From NCBI RefSeq assembly GCF_900114565.1, contig NZ_FOTM01000013.1, positions 49,744 to 113,743 on the forward strand: a stretch of 64,000 bases of DNA, in the 5' to 3' direction. Position numbers and translations under genes: made by a program. The stretch comes from Leifsonia sp. CL147 (lineage in GTDB: Bacteria; Actinomycetota; Actinomycetes; Actinomycetales; Microbacteriaceae). The notes beneath the pieces are model-generated. The model was given only the letters and a program-made list of their open reading frames with translations, was not told the origin of the DNA and ran no database searches. Numbering within the stretch: position 1 is the first letter of the stretch; each line of letters starts with the position of its first letter. Positions 1 to 8,935 of this stretch are shown here, piece by piece.

Positions 1-191
1 GCCGATATGGCGCTCAGAGCCTCGCGAAGGGTTGCCAGCATTTCTCGTGCACAGCCTTCGTCCACCGGCACCGCGACCATCCAGGATCGATCCCGGAGTT
101 CAAGCAGAGCCGTATCCATGATCTGCCCGAGGATTGCGGGCTCTTCTTTGCTTTCCACGTTGATTCCCCACTTCCGTGCGACTTTGTGCAC
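1..191 (-). CDS. Partial hypothetical protein running off the left edge
   Basis: Read on the minus strand from a GTG at 191, an open frame continues without a stop to the window edge (63 codons). The frame stays open upstream of that GTG until a TAA near 248, but offers no better start codon. The translation begins VHKVARKWGIN and contains a balanced, hydrophilic mix of residues typical of a real small protein, unlike the other frames here, which are rich in Arg, Ser and Trp. I do not recognise the family. It is transcribed divergently from the exported-protein gene at 339, and the A/T-rich stretch at about 245-300 lies between them. The C-terminus is missing, so function and true length cannot be judged. 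Confidence 0.4.
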   Translation of the reverse strand, partial: MHKVARKWGINVESKEEPAILGQIMDTALLELRDRSWMVAVPVDEGCAREMLATLREALSAIS

Positions 192-338
192 GTCGACTTC
201 GGCCCCATCTCGCCAAAGCGCGTCGACTCGAAGAGTAACTTCAGCCGAACATTAATAAAAACACATCATTCAGCACATTGATGAGTTATTAGTCAGATCG
301 TAGATTCAGCGGGGATGTAACGACCAGAAGGGATCGAT

Positions 339-1424
339 GTGGGTACCGGAGATATCACTCGTCGCCAGATCATCGCGGCCGGGGTCGGAGGTTTGGCAAT
401 TACCCTCATAGAACCCGTCGCCGCAAGCGCGGCCACCACGGGTACCGCCATGGCACTCGGACGCAGCGACAGTGAGGTTCCGCCCCTTGGGATGCGTGCG
501 ACCCAAATCGCTCCCCTGCGTTACTACAGCGCGGACTTCAGTACACGATTCCAAGCCGCATACCCCACTGCCGTTGAGCTCAGCTCATCAGCACCGATTC
601 CACAAGGTGCGCGTGGGGCCCTCAGTTTCGATGTGCGGGCATTCGAGCCGAGCGCAGTGATAACGATGGTGCGTGGGAGGGGTGTCAAGTCCACGCCGAC
701 GCTCGCCGGCGTCGAGGGCAATTCAGGATTGCTGGAATTCACCATCGATCGAGAGATCGGCCGGGACGACTCGGCGGTGGTTCTCATACCACCGCTGAAC
801 TCAAAGCCCTTGTACCCAAACGAGAACATCGGCGCATTGGAACCTGTGGTGCTGACAGTGACATCGCCCGCAGGCGACCACAGCGCCTCACTCCCTCTGG
901 TGGGTGAGCCAGTTGCCACGCCGTCGGCCCCGTGGGGTTTGGAGCTCGCCGGCGTGTGGGGCGATGCGAAGGTGACCGAACTGCGGAAAGAGCGTCTGTA
1001 CCGGTACCCGACTTTCGTGCAGCTCATGAGCGTTGGCCCGTCAGCCGTGCCTGCGGGCGGCGTGCTCACGCTGGATGTGGACGCCGGAGTTGTATCGTCC
1101 CTCGCGGTCAACACCATTTCTCGCGATGGTGTACTCCTCGGACGCAACGCGTTCTCCGCGAAGGAGGACACCGGCCGCGGTTCTCTGCGACTGGACATAA
1201 CTCTGGCGGACCAGGTTCTACCAGAAGAGGTCATCACGGTTCTTCTCACCACGGCGCTCGTCGAGGGTCAGCCCGACCTTGAGGGCGTTACCATCGCCCG
1301 GGCGAAGTTCGCCGCATCGGAAACCGATGCGCGGCCGCAGCGGGACACAGGCCGGTCCACCTTCATCGACGTCACGAACTCAGGGTCAAGCAGTAGCGCG
1401 GCCGTAGCGATGGGAACGGTGTAG
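339..1424 (+). CDS. Tat-exported protein of unknown function
   Basis: A 361-residue protein with an N-terminal twin-arginine signal: TRRQ at residues 7-10, an uncharged hydrophobic stretch at about 11-24 and an ASA cleavage site at 29-31. The rest is soluble, rich in Val, Thr and Ser, and looks like beta-sandwich material, but I do not recognise a family. The GTG at 339 is chosen because AGAAGGG sits six bases upstream; the ATG at 337 is in another frame and is quickly closed. The next gene starts three bases after the stop, so the two are probably co-transcribed and may act together outside the membrane. Base composition is less G/C-rich than in the housekeeping genes further right. Confidence 0.75.
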   Translation: MGTGDITRRQIIAAGVGGLAITLIEPVAASAATTGTAMALGRSDSEVPPLGMRATQIAPLRYYSADFSTRFQAAYPTAVELSSSAPIPQGARGALSFDVRAFEPSAVITMVRGRGVKSTPTLAGVEGNSGLLEFTIDREIGRDDSAVVLIPPLNSKPLYPNENIGALEPVVLTVTSPAGDHSASLPLVGEPVATPSAPWGLELAGVWGDAKVTELRKERLYRYPTFVQLMSVGPSAVPAGGVLTLDVDAGVVSSLAVNTISRDGVLLGRNAFSAKEDTGRGSLRLDITLADQVLPEEVITVLLTTALVEGQPDLEGVTIARAKFAASETDARPQRDTGRSTFIDVTNSGSSSSAAVAMGTV

Positions 1425-1427
1425 CTG

Positions 1428-3902
1428 ATGGTGGATATCTGGGTCCTCAATTCGCAGCAATGGCTGAACAAGACATACGGCTCCAACCGGGGCTATAGCC
1501 GAATCGCCGAGGACGGATCCCCCGGCTGGGAGACCATGTACGGGCTCACCCGCGCGCTCCAGATCGAGTTGGGGATCAGCGCGACCTCCGACACGTTCGG
1601 CCCGACGACAATGTCGTACTTGACGAGCCAGTTCGGCACGATCGGTGCGGGCTTCACAAAGAACAAGAAGGTCGTCGCCATCCTTCAATGCGCCCTGTGG
1701 TGCAAGGGATACTGGGGCGGAGCGGTTGTAGACGTTGCGGGAGCAACCATCGGCGCCTTCACAACCGAGGTTGCCGGCTCCGTCGCGGCGATTCGCGCCG
1801 ACATGGGCCTGTCCGCCGATCCCACTGTGCCGCCGAAGCTGTTCAAAAGCCTCCTGAATATGGACGCCTACGTCACAGTGAACAACGGTGATTCGACGTT
1901 CCGCGCCATCCAGCAGACGCTGAACGGCCGCTACTGGCAGCGATCCGATTTCTCGCTGATGCCGTGCGATGGACACTTTTCTCGGGACGTACAACAAGGC
2001 CTCATGTACGCCATCCAGTACGAAATCGGGATGGCCGATGGCGTCGCAAACGGCAACTTCGGCCCGGGCACTCAAAAGGGGATCAACGACTACGGGGTCT
2101 TCGGCAGTGGAGCCAGCGATGGCTCCCGCAAACTGGTCAGCCTCTTCAAGGCGGCCCTCTGCTTCAACGGATACGCCCCGGCATCTGGATTCAACGGGAC
2201 CTTCGATTCGTCGACCACCGCAGCCGTCAACAGCTTTCAGTCCTTTGCCCAGCTTCCGGCCACAGGAGCTGCGAACTTCCAGACCTGGGCATCGCTGCTG
2301 GTAAGTTCTGGCGACCCCGAACGACTAGCGACTGCCAGCGATTCTTCGACCCCGCTCACTGCCGCCAAGGCGACCACCGTGTTCAATAGTGGTTATCGCA
2401 TCGTGGGCCGTTATCTCAACGGCTCAACGAAGGGGATCCAGCCGGGCGAACTAGACGTCATCTTCGCCGCTGGGCTTCAGGTCTTCCCTATCTATCAGGA
2501 GTGGAACGACCTCAACGAGATCACCAATAGGGACCCTGACCCAGGCACACAATTAGGGCCCTACGGCTTCGGAGTCCGACAAGGCAAAGCAGCAGTCCTG
2601 CGTGCGCGACAACTGGGATTCACCGCGGGAACCACCGTCTACTTCCCTGTGGACGCCGACGCAACCGCCGATGAGATCGAAGCCGTCGTGCTCCCCTACT
2701 TCGAAGGGGTGCGCGATGGCGTCGCAACGTCTCAGACCGTCCCGTTCACCGTGGGCAGCTATGGTCCGCGCAATGTCTGCCTGCAGGTAGATAAGGCCGG
2801 ACTGGCCGAGACCGCCTTCGTTGCTGGCATGTCGACGGGCTGGTCCGCGAACCGCGGCTTCACACTTCCGTCCAATTGGGCTTACGACCAGATCAAGGAG
2901 TACACGATCGGTTCCGGCGCGGGAGCCGTCACTATCGATAAGAATGTCGCGTCGCCGCGGGCGAGTCCGGCGAAACGATCGCAGGTGGTTCCGACTCCGG
3001 TTTCGACAGTTGGAGGGCCCCCACAGCACGACACTGCGTTCCACTGGCACCTGACGTCGCTCGGCTGGCAGTCAGAAGCCGGGGCCAGAAGGGGCGCCCT
3101 TTGGCCCCCAGGAGTCTTCAACGAGATCGTGCTGTTCTGGCTTCAAGAGCGCAGGTACGGCAATGTTGTATGGATGGAGTACACGCCGCTCATAGAGACT
3201 GTCATTGCCTCAACCGGCGGTGGAAAGAACCCGGCAGCCAACGAGATCGCTATTGCGCGAGGAGCGTTCAACGCCTCCCAGAACAATGCCGATGCGGAAC
3301 GCGCGCGACAAACACTCATTGAAGCGTATGAAGGCGACTTGCCCCATCTCGCGGCCTCACTGCGCAGCTACACCTCATGGGGCGTTCCAGGCGTGTCACG
3401 AGAAGTGCAAATCGGAGATCTCGGTGGCTGGGCATTGGACCTTGCGACGGCATGGGCCGACTATTTGGCTGCGAGAAATCGGAACGCGTTCAGTGGAACT
3501 GTCGCCGATTGGATGAAGAGCCGCATCGGGTCACCGAGTGTTCCGAATGACCCGCTGCCAAATCGCTTCGGCTATGAGGACCTCGTTGCTGACGTCGATG
3601 CCTTCCTCGCCGCTCAGATGCTCAAAGATGACAAGGACCGGCCCTTCTCGGATGCCATGCGCGAGATCCGAGTGCAGGTAGTTGCAAACCCACAATGGCG
3701 ATTCCGGGCTTTCCTAGAGCAGCGGTTCGCGAGTTCCCGAGACAACGTGGCTGCCGCGGTTACGCACCTCTTCACGAGCCCCTACCCTACGATCGCGTGG
3801 CCGAAGGCCTACTTCGCTGGCCCGGAAGACGCTACGCCGGGCGAGGTGAAACAGATCGGGAGCTGTCTCGCAGACGTTCTGTTCGGCAAGGCCGGGCTCT
3901 GA
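1428..3902 (+). CDS. DUF1906 glycoside-hydrolase-like protein with peptidoglycan-binding-like repeats
   Basis: An 824-residue protein. Residues about 1-290 contain repeated segments resembling peptidoglycan-binding modules (TRALQIELGI with FGPTTMSYL; later FNGTFDSSTTAAVNSFQ). Residues about 310-500 match the DUF1906 TIM-barrel family (Rv2525c-like): NSGYRIVGRYLNG, then FPIYQEWND, VYFPVDADA and GSYGPRNVC. The C-terminal 300 residues after a Pro-rich linker are alpha-helical and unrecognised. There is no obvious signal peptide, although cell-wall binding modules imply it acts on the envelope. The family is thought to bind or cleave cell-wall glycans, but activity is unproven. ATG at 1428 follows the previous stop by three bases, and the next gene starts directly at this stop. 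Moderately A/T-rich for this window. Confidence 0.8.
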   Translation: MVDIWVLNSQQWLNKTYGSNRGYSRIAEDGSPGWETMYGLTRALQIELGISATSDTFGPTTMSYLTSQFGTIGAGFTKNKKVVAILQCALWCKGYWGGAVVDVAGATIGAFTTEVAGSVAAIRADMGLSADPTVPPKLFKSLLNMDAYVTVNNGDSTFRAIQQTLNGRYWQRSDFSLMPCDGHFSRDVQQGLMYAIQYEIGMADGVANGNFGPGTQKGINDYGVFGSGASDGSRKLVSLFKAALCFNGYAPASGFNGTFDSSTTAAVNSFQSFAQLPATGAANFQTWASLLVSSGDPERLATASDSSTPLTAAKATTVFNSGYRIVGRYLNGSTKGIQPGELDVIFAAGLQVFPIYQEWNDLNEITNRDPDPGTQLGPYGFGVRQGKAAVLRARQLGFTAGTTVYFPVDADATADEIEAVVLPYFEGVRDGVATSQTVPFTVGSYGPRNVCLQVDKAGLAETAFVAGMSTGWSANRGFTLPSNWAYDQIKEYTIGSGAGAVTIDKNVASPRASPAKRSQVVPTPVSTVGGPPQHDTAFHWHLTSLGWQSEAGARRGALWPPGVFNEIVLFWLQERRYGNVVWMEYTPLIETVIASTGGGKNPAANEIAIARGAFNASQNNADAERARQTLIEAYEGDLPHLAASLRSYTSWGVPGVSREVQIGDLGGWALDLATAWADYLAARNRNAFSGTVADWMKSRIGSPSVPNDPLPNRFGYEDLVADVDAFLAAQMLKDDKDRPFSDAMREIRVQVVANPQWRFRAFLEQRFASSRDNVAAAVTHLFTSPYPTIAWPKAYFAGPEDATPGEVKQIGSCLADVLFGKAGL

Positions 3903-4547
3903 GTGCCAAATCGACCTGTGACGGGCGACATTTCGGAATCGGCTGAGCCAGAGAAATCGCCTACCTCACAAATTCGCGCGCGTCGCGTCTCCCGGGTTGT
4001 CGCGCAAACCGCACTATGCGTCGCACTCGGACTGTCGTGGGTCGCCGTCGTCACTCAGCAGATGTGGTACGCGAGCATCTTCAGCGGTCACGCGGGTCAC
4101 GGTTGTAACCCGCTCGTAGTCCCTTCGTATTTCGAGCCGCTACTGACGCTGTACTTCACGCTCCTCGTCGCTAGCGCGTTCGTTGCGGGAACAATCGGGT
4201 GGTGGTCTGGGAGAGACCCATCGCACCCCCGCTGGGAGACGCTATTCGCAGCAATAACCCTTCTCTCCGTTGTTGCGCTTCTCGGCTGGACAGGCTTCAT
4301 GGCCATTCTGGCTTCCGGACAACCCGACTTCTCCCCCGAAGCCATGTGGGTCGCCACGGTGTGGTGGGCGATAGGGGCTTTCCCAGCGATATCGTCCCTG
4401 TCGAATGCGCAATATCTCCGCCGATCGAAGAACAGAAGCTACACGCGACGCGTTGCAACCACGGTCGGCATTGTGATCGTTCCGTTCCTCGTGTGGGTGT
4501 TGTACGCCACTTTCATCTATGCGAGCTTCTGCCGCAGCCCTCCGTGA
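3903..4547 (+). CDS. Hypothetical membrane protein with about five transmembrane segments
   Basis: A 214-residue protein. The N-terminal 30 residues are hydrophilic and probably cytoplasmic, followed by hydrophobic segments at about 32-51, 79-101, 113-136, 147-166 and 184-206. The GTG start follows the TGA of the preceding gene with no gap, so translation is probably coupled and this is the third gene of one operon. No family is recognised. The operon context (Tat-exported protein, cell-wall-glycan-like enzyme, membrane protein) suggests an envelope role, which is inference only. A GC-rich hairpin near 4592-4606 lies between this gene and the converging locus on the other strand. Confidence 0.7.
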   Translation: MPNRPVTGDISESAEPEKSPTSQIRARRVSRVVAQTALCVALGLSWVAVVTQQMWYASIFSGHAGHGCNPLVVPSYFEPLLTLYFTLLVASAFVAGTIGWWSGRDPSHPRWETLFAAITLLSVVALLGWTGFMAILASGQPDFSPEAMWVATVWWAIGAFPAISSLSNAQYLRRSKNRSYTRRVATTVGIVIVPFLVWVLYATFIYASFCRSPP

Positions 4548-4591
4548 CACTAGGAAAGGCAAGGGTCATGGTCGTGCCGTCCGCCAACGGT

Positions 4592-4606
4592 GCGCCCTAG
4601 GGGCGC
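4592..4606. terminator. Possible bidirectional hairpin between convergent genes
   Basis: The near-palindrome GCGCCCTAGGGGCGC lies in the 64-bp gap between the stop of the membrane protein (4547) and the converging reductase pseudogene (4612). The stem is about six pairs with a very short loop and no clear T-run on either side, so it is a weak terminator candidate supported mainly by position. Confidence 0.35.
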
Positions 4607-4611
4607 GGCAG

Positions 4612-5179
4612 CTAAGAACGCATCGGGCGGTCGACGAGGCGAGCGTGCAGTTCGCTGTCGGACCGGACGAGGGGCAGCGTTCGGGAGACCGCGGTGGCGA
4701 TCCGCTTGCAAAGGCCCGGCGAGCTGATCTGGTAGTCCGCGAAATCGCTCTCGCTCGCGTAGATGCTTAGGGGCAGCGTCAGCGACTGGAAGAACCCGAA
4801 CAGCGGACGCATCTGGTGCTCCACGAGGAGGCCGCGGCGGTCGCTGCCCGTGGCGGTCATGACCACCGGCTTGTCGACGAGCGGGTACTGGCCGATGTGG
4901 TCGAAGAACAGCTTGAGGAGGCCAGTGTAGGTGGCGCGGTAGGCGAGTGAGCCGACGACGAGGATATCGGCGTTCTCTACCGCTTCCAGGGCCTCGATCA
5001 CGACGGGGTTAGGCTCGTCCGGAACGGCCCCGCATTCAGCTCGGGCAGCAGCGGATGGTCCGGGAGATCCCGCCCATGGCCTCGGCGTAGGCATGTGCGA
5101 CCTCGTCCACGAGCACCGTCGTATGTGAGGGGTGAGTCGGGCTTCCGCTCACTCCCACCACACGAAGTGGCTGCGACAT
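4612..5179 (-). pseudogene. Frameshifted NADPH-dependent FMN reductase (SsuE/MsuE-like)
   Basis: Two frames together give one FMN-reductase-like protein. The first, from an ATG at 5179, encodes MSQPLRVVGVSGSPTHPSHT, the flavodoxin-like nucleotide-binding start, then stops at a TGA near 5037. The second supplies the rest: ADILVVGSLAYRATYTGLLKLF and a normal C-terminus ending at 4612. The span is 568 bp, which is 189 codons plus one base, close to the family length (170-190 aa), so a single net +1 shift explains it. Such reductases supply FMNH2 to two-component monooxygenases, and the neighbouring upstream gene on the same strand is a luciferase-like monooxygenase, so the pair made sense as an operon. 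The shift could also be a sequencing error. Confidence 0.7.
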
Positions 5180-5264
5180 GTGGAACCGCCTTCATTCCGG
5201 GGACCGGCTTTCGCCCCACGGTACCCGGCCATGCATGACGACGCGGGGGCACCGCGACGCTCCG

Positions 5265-6281
5265 TCAACTCTCCGGGTACAGCTCCCGCACGACCTCGAG
5301 GGAACGGATGCGTCCCTCCACGGTTGCCGCTCCCGACGAGACCATCAGTTCATCGGTCTGCGTGGAGGCGAGGAGCGCATCCAAGCGGGCCTTCACCTCG
5401 TCCGGGGTTCCGATCGCCTGACGCGCATTGCGGGTGGCGATGAACTCCTCCTCCAGGGGAGTGAACTCGTAGGCCAGCGCCTCCTCGACGCTCACCGGCT
5501 CGGGCTTCAGGCCGCGGCGCATCCGGAGGAAGGACAGCTGGCCGGGCAGCGACAGGGCACGAACCACCTCCGGGTCCTCATCGGAGACGACGTTCACGGC
5601 GATCATGGTGTGCGGCTCGCTCAGGGCGTCGCTCGGTTCGAAACGCGACCGGTAGAGGTCGAGTGCCGCTTCGGTGTTCTCACCGGCGAAGTGGTGGGCG
5701 AAGGCGAACGGGAGCCCGAGCGCTGCCGCGACCTGGGCGCTGTAGCCGCTGGAGCCGAGCAGCCAGATCTGCGGCGCGTCGCCGAGGCCGGGGACGGCCG
5801 TGATCCCGTTCAGCGGGTTGGAGTCGCTCATCCCGCCGTGGAAGAAGCCGAACAGGTCGAGCAGCTGCTGCGGGAAGTCCTCGGCGCCGAGACCCTCCGG
5901 GCTGCGGCGCAGGGCCATCGCGGTGGCGCCGTCGGTGCCGGGCGCACGCCCGATGCCGAGGTCGATGCGATCTCCGTAGAGGGCGCGCAGCGTCCCGAAC
6001 TGCTCGGCGACCACCAGCGGGGCGTGGTTGGGGAGCATCACGCCACCGCTGCCGACGCGGATCCGCCGTGTGGCACCGGCGACTCCCGCGATGAGCACCG
6101 CGGGGGCGCTGGAGGCGATGGCGGGCATCCCGTGGTGTTCGGCGACCCAGAAGCGGTCGTACCCGAGCCGTTCGGCGGCCTGGGCGAGCCGGATGGTTCC
6201 AGCGACCGCATCGGCATTGCTGCCGCCCGCTGGACGGCTGGCGAGGTCGAGGACGTTCAGAGGGATGCTGGGGCGAGTCAC
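5265..6281 (-). CDS. LLM-class flavin-dependent oxidoreductase (luciferase-like, MsnO8 type)
   Basis: A 338-residue protein with the bacterial luciferase TIM-barrel signature: [13 protein letters not shown] at the start, [17 protein letters not shown] at about 38-54, [17 protein letters not shown], and DLGIGRAPG near 107-115. Members use reduced flavin and oxygen to oxidise small organic substrates; the MsnO8-like subgroup has no firmly assigned substrate. Length is normal. It sits upstream of the frameshifted FMN reductase on the same strand, 85 bp apart, suggesting a reductase/monooxygenase pair whose reductase has decayed. A strong hairpin at 6310-6348 separates it from the upstream LPxTG gene. 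Confidence 0.9.
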   Translation of the reverse strand: MTRPSIPLNVLDLASRPAGGSNADAVAGTIRLAQAAERLGYDRFWVAEHHGMPAIASSAPAVLIAGVAGATRRIRVGSGGVMLPNHAPLVVAEQFGTLRALYGDRIDLGIGRAPGTDGATAMALRRSPEGLGAEDFPQQLLDLFGFFHGGMSDSNPLNGITAVPGLGDAPQIWLLGSSGYSAQVAAALGLPFAFAHHFAGENTEAALDLYRSRFEPSDALSEPHTMIAVNVVSDEDPEVVRALSLPGQLSFLRMRRGLKPEPVSVEEALAYEFTPLEEEFIATRNARQAIGTPDEVKARLDALLASTQTDELMVSSGAATVEGRIRSLEVVRELYPES

Positions 6282-6309
6282 CCCTGCTGCAACGCGGTCC
6301 CCGACGCAG

Positions 6310-6348
6310 CGATTCCCGGCCGGGCCACGGGGGCCCGGCCGGGAATCG
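6310..6348 (-). terminator. Strong inverted repeat between LPxTG gene and LLM oxidoreductase
   Basis: Two perfectly complementary 17-base arms (6310-6326 and 6332-6348, starting CGATTCCCGG) flank a five-base loop. It lies just after the stop of the LPxTG gene (6361) and before the start of the oxidoreductase (6281). No T-run follows, as is common for actinobacterial terminators. Confidence 0.65.
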
Positions 6349-6360
6349 TGCGCTTCGGGG

Positions 6361-6918
6361 TCAGGACTCCCTGACCTTGCGCGCCCAGGCCACGATGGCG
6401 AGGGCGATCAGGCCGAGCGCGATGAGCGAGCCGCCCATCCACGCGGCCCAGGTCGCGACCACGGAGCCGGTGTGGGGAAGACCGCTGCCGGGGTCGAGGA
6501 CGGTGCTCGACTGGTCGGCCGGCAGGACGGTCAGGGTGGCGGAGCACTGGTGGCCACTGGTCTGCCCGACGCCGACGATGCTGTAGGTGCCGGTCGCGCC
6601 GGCCGGCAGCTTCACGCTGAGGACGTCACTCCCGTCGCCGTTGGAGTGCTTGGTGAAGCTGAGGCTGCTGGCCGCGGAGTGGAACGACGCAAGGGTGAAG
6701 GACGACCCATCCTGTCCGGTGACCGTCCAGGTGATCGCCTCGCCGGGCGACCAGGTGCCCGGGATGCAGATCAGGGTGGCGTTGCCGCCGGCCTGCGCGA
6801 CGCTCACGTCGAAGCTGCACTGAGCGCCGTTGGTGTAGTCGACGGCGTTCGCCGCAGCCGGGGCCGCAAGCAGCAACCCCGCTGTCACAGCGATCGCCGC
6901 CAGGATCTTCTTGAACAT
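6361..6918 (-). CDS. LPxTG-anchored surface protein
   Basis: A 185-residue exported protein: Sec signal peptide at 1-25 ([11 protein letters not shown] to ANA), an Ig-like beta domain of about 115 residues with two Cys-containing strands ([18 protein letters not shown]), then the sortase signal LPHTG at 147-151, a hydrophobic segment at about 152-178 and the basic tail RKVRES. This is the canonical layout of a class-E/A sortase substrate, covalently attached to peptidoglycan. AGAAAGG precedes the ATG. It lies 52 bp after the DUF4012 gene, which is also predicted to be extracytoplasmic. The role of the Ig-like domain is unknown; no sortase gene is visible in this window. Confidence 0.85.
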   Translation of the reverse strand: MFKKILAAIAVTAGLLLAAPAAANAVDYTNGAQCSFDVSVAQAGGNATLICIPGTWSPGEAITWTVTGQDGSSFTLASFHSAASSLSFTKHSNGDGSDVLSVKLPAGATGTYSIVGVGQTSGHQCSATLTVLPADQSSTVLDPGSGLPHTGSVVATWAAWMGGSLIALGLIALAIVAWARKVRES

Positions 6919-6970
6919 GGGGCCGCCTTTCTGGTGGGGTCCGGCACGGAGTCCGGGACTTGAGCAATCC

Positions 6971-8872
6971 TCACCTTACGATGGAAGAGCACTGCACGAC
7001 AATGGGGGCGACCGAGTCGTGCACCCCCACAACGGGGGACGTGCCATCCCCGGGAAGCGTCGGAGTCGTGACGACGCTGAGCGCGGTCGAGGTCTGCTGC
7101 TTGTTCAGGAACTGCACCGCGACGGTCTTCGACTGCCCCGGCGCCAGCTCCACCGTGAAGAGGCTGACCGGACGCGCCTGATCGACGCCGGCGACGGTGG
7201 GGTAGTCCCCGCCGTCCTCGCTCTGCGTCGCAGCGAGAAGACCACCGGTCGGGCCGTACACCGCGACGCGGGTTCGGATGGAGCCGGGAGGCACGCCGTA
7301 GGTCCCGCCGCCGGTCACATAGCGCGGCAGCGACGTGGCAGCATCCGCCGGGGCGTGATTCGTCAGGGTCACCCGCACCACGCTCGACGGCAGGCCGTCG
7401 GCCCGGCACACGGCGGACCCGGCGGCGACGGAGGTGCTGAGGTAGTAGTCCATCTTGGCGCCGGTGGCGTCGTCGAAGTAGACGCCGATGCCGGCGGTCG
7501 AGAGGTCCGAGGCGGGAAGGGCTCCGGCGATGGTCGTGGTTCCGAGGATCTTCTGTTCGGAGTCGTGGGCGCTCCAGATGAGGACGCGGTGCGACGCGCC
7601 CGAAGCGGCGAGCGCGCTCACGAGCTTCCGTGCGTCGACCTGGCCGGACGACAGCCGATCGAACACCGCACTGGCCGCCGAGGCGAAGAAGGCGTCCTGC
7701 TGCGCGGGATCGGAGAACCGCTGGTAGACGTCGCTCAGCAGCAGTTTCACCACGTTGGAGGACGTCAACCGGTCGGCACTGGAGAGGGTGATCGGGCCTG
7801 TCGAGGTCAGGAGTGCGCTGAGCACGACAGGGTCCACGGCGATGACCCCGTCGATCGTGCCTCCGTAGGTGGTGGTCCACATCCGGGCGGCCGTCGCGGC
7901 GGCGAGAGGGAAGTGCGGGGTGAGGTTGGCATCCTGCAGGTATCGCCCGACGAGCGGGCCGTAGAGACCCTCCGTGCTCAATGGCACGTCGGCGACGGAG
8001 CTCTGCCAGGGCCCGATCGCCGTGCCGGCCGACTGACGACCGAGCGTGATCGCCCCCTTGTCGGCGTGCAGGAGCGCGACGGCGCCGATGAGGCCACCCG
8101 TCGCCCGCAGCTCCGCCGGGTTCTGCGCCGCCAGCAGGTAGTCGCGTGGACCGTCCGCGCCCAGCATCCCCGGCAGCAGGCGGACGGAGTTGTCGAGTGC
8201 TTCGATGTCCGGAGCCGCGCGGCCGAGCACGTCCTTCAGCCGGTCGATCCCCGCGGCGACCGGGTTCGCGATCGCGCCGGTGTCGATGCCGGCCACGCTC
8301 GCGCGGGCGGCGGTGAAGGCGGTCCGCGCGCGAGCCACCGCCGGCTGCGCTGCGATGATCGGGGCGAGATCCATGCGACCGTTCGCGATGGCCATGGAGC
8401 GGAGGCCGACCGCGGCGCTGACAGTGACGAGGGGCTGCACCACGCGCGCCGCCACGGTGTCCGACGCAGCGGCCGCGGTCCGCACGGCGGTGAGGTTGGG
8501 GCCGAGCCACGGCACGGCCTCGACCGTCAGCCAGACGGGGTCGGAGGTGAGTGCTGCTGCCGTACGGGTGTGGTTCCGCAGGTCGGTCGCCGCCCGGCCC
8601 GCGGCGGCGACATCGTCGGAGGCGATCGCGGTCTTGACCCGGGTCGCTGCCGGGATCGCGTCGTTCAGCTCCCGCTGGGCGAGGAGGCCGCGGAACCCGA
8701 TCCAGACGGCCGTGAAGAGGAGGAGGACTGCGACGCCGAGGAGCACTCCCGTGGCTGCGGGATGGCGCAGTCGCCGGCGACGCACCGAGGGCGATGGGGA
8801 CCCCTCAGACACTCCGGAGGGCGCCGCGGCGGGCCCCGGTAACACGCTCGGCACGTTGAGACCTGTCGCCAT
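6971..8872 (-). CDS. DUF4012 membrane-anchored extracellular protein
   Basis: A 633-residue protein: a Pro/Ser-rich cytoplasmic N-terminus with RRRR at 31-34, one transmembrane segment at about 41-62, then a long extracellular region with the DUF4012 hallmarks (NPAELRATGGLIGAVALL, then SVADVPLSTEGLYGPLVGRY and VDPVVLSALL). DUF4012 proteins are widespread in actinobacteria, often near exopolysaccharide or cell-surface genes, and resemble LytR-CpsA-Psr surroundings, but their biochemical function is unknown. Here it is downstream of UDP-glucose dehydrogenase and upstream of an LPxTG protein, all on the minus strand, consistent with a surface-polysaccharide context. This link is inference. Confidence 0.85.
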   Translation of the reverse strand: MATGLNVPSVLPGPAAAPSGVSEGSPSPSVRRRRLRHPAATGVLLGVAVLLLFTAVWIGFRGLLAQRELNDAIPAATRVKTAIASDDVAAAGRAATDLRNHTRTAAALTSDPVWLTVEAVPWLGPNLTAVRTAAAASDTVAARVVQPLVTVSAAVGLRSMAIANGRMDLAPIIAAQPAVARARTAFTAARASVAGIDTGAIANPVAAGIDRLKDVLGRAAPDIEALDNSVRLLPGMLGADGPRDYLLAAQNPAELRATGGLIGAVALLHADKGAITLGRQSAGTAIGPWQSSVADVPLSTEGLYGPLVGRYLQDANLTPHFPLAAATAARMWTTTYGGTIDGVIAVDPVVLSALLTSTGPITLSSADRLTSSNVVKLLLSDVYQRFSDPAQQDAFFASAASAVFDRLSSGQVDARKLVSALAASGASHRVLIWSAHDSEQKILGTTTIAGALPASDLSTAGIGVYFDDATGAKMDYYLSTSVAAGSAVCRADGLPSSVVRVTLTNHAPADAATSLPRYVTGGGTYGVPPGSIRTRVAVYGPTGGLLAATQSEDGGDYPTVAGVDQARPVSLFTVELAPGQSKTVAVQFLNKQQTSTALSVVTTPTLPGDGTSPVVGVHDSVAPIVVQCSSIVR

Positions 8873-8935
8873 GCAACAAATCTAACAAATCCTCACTTTT
8901 TTGGCTCCCCCCAAAATCGGGCGAGTCGGCCGGTC

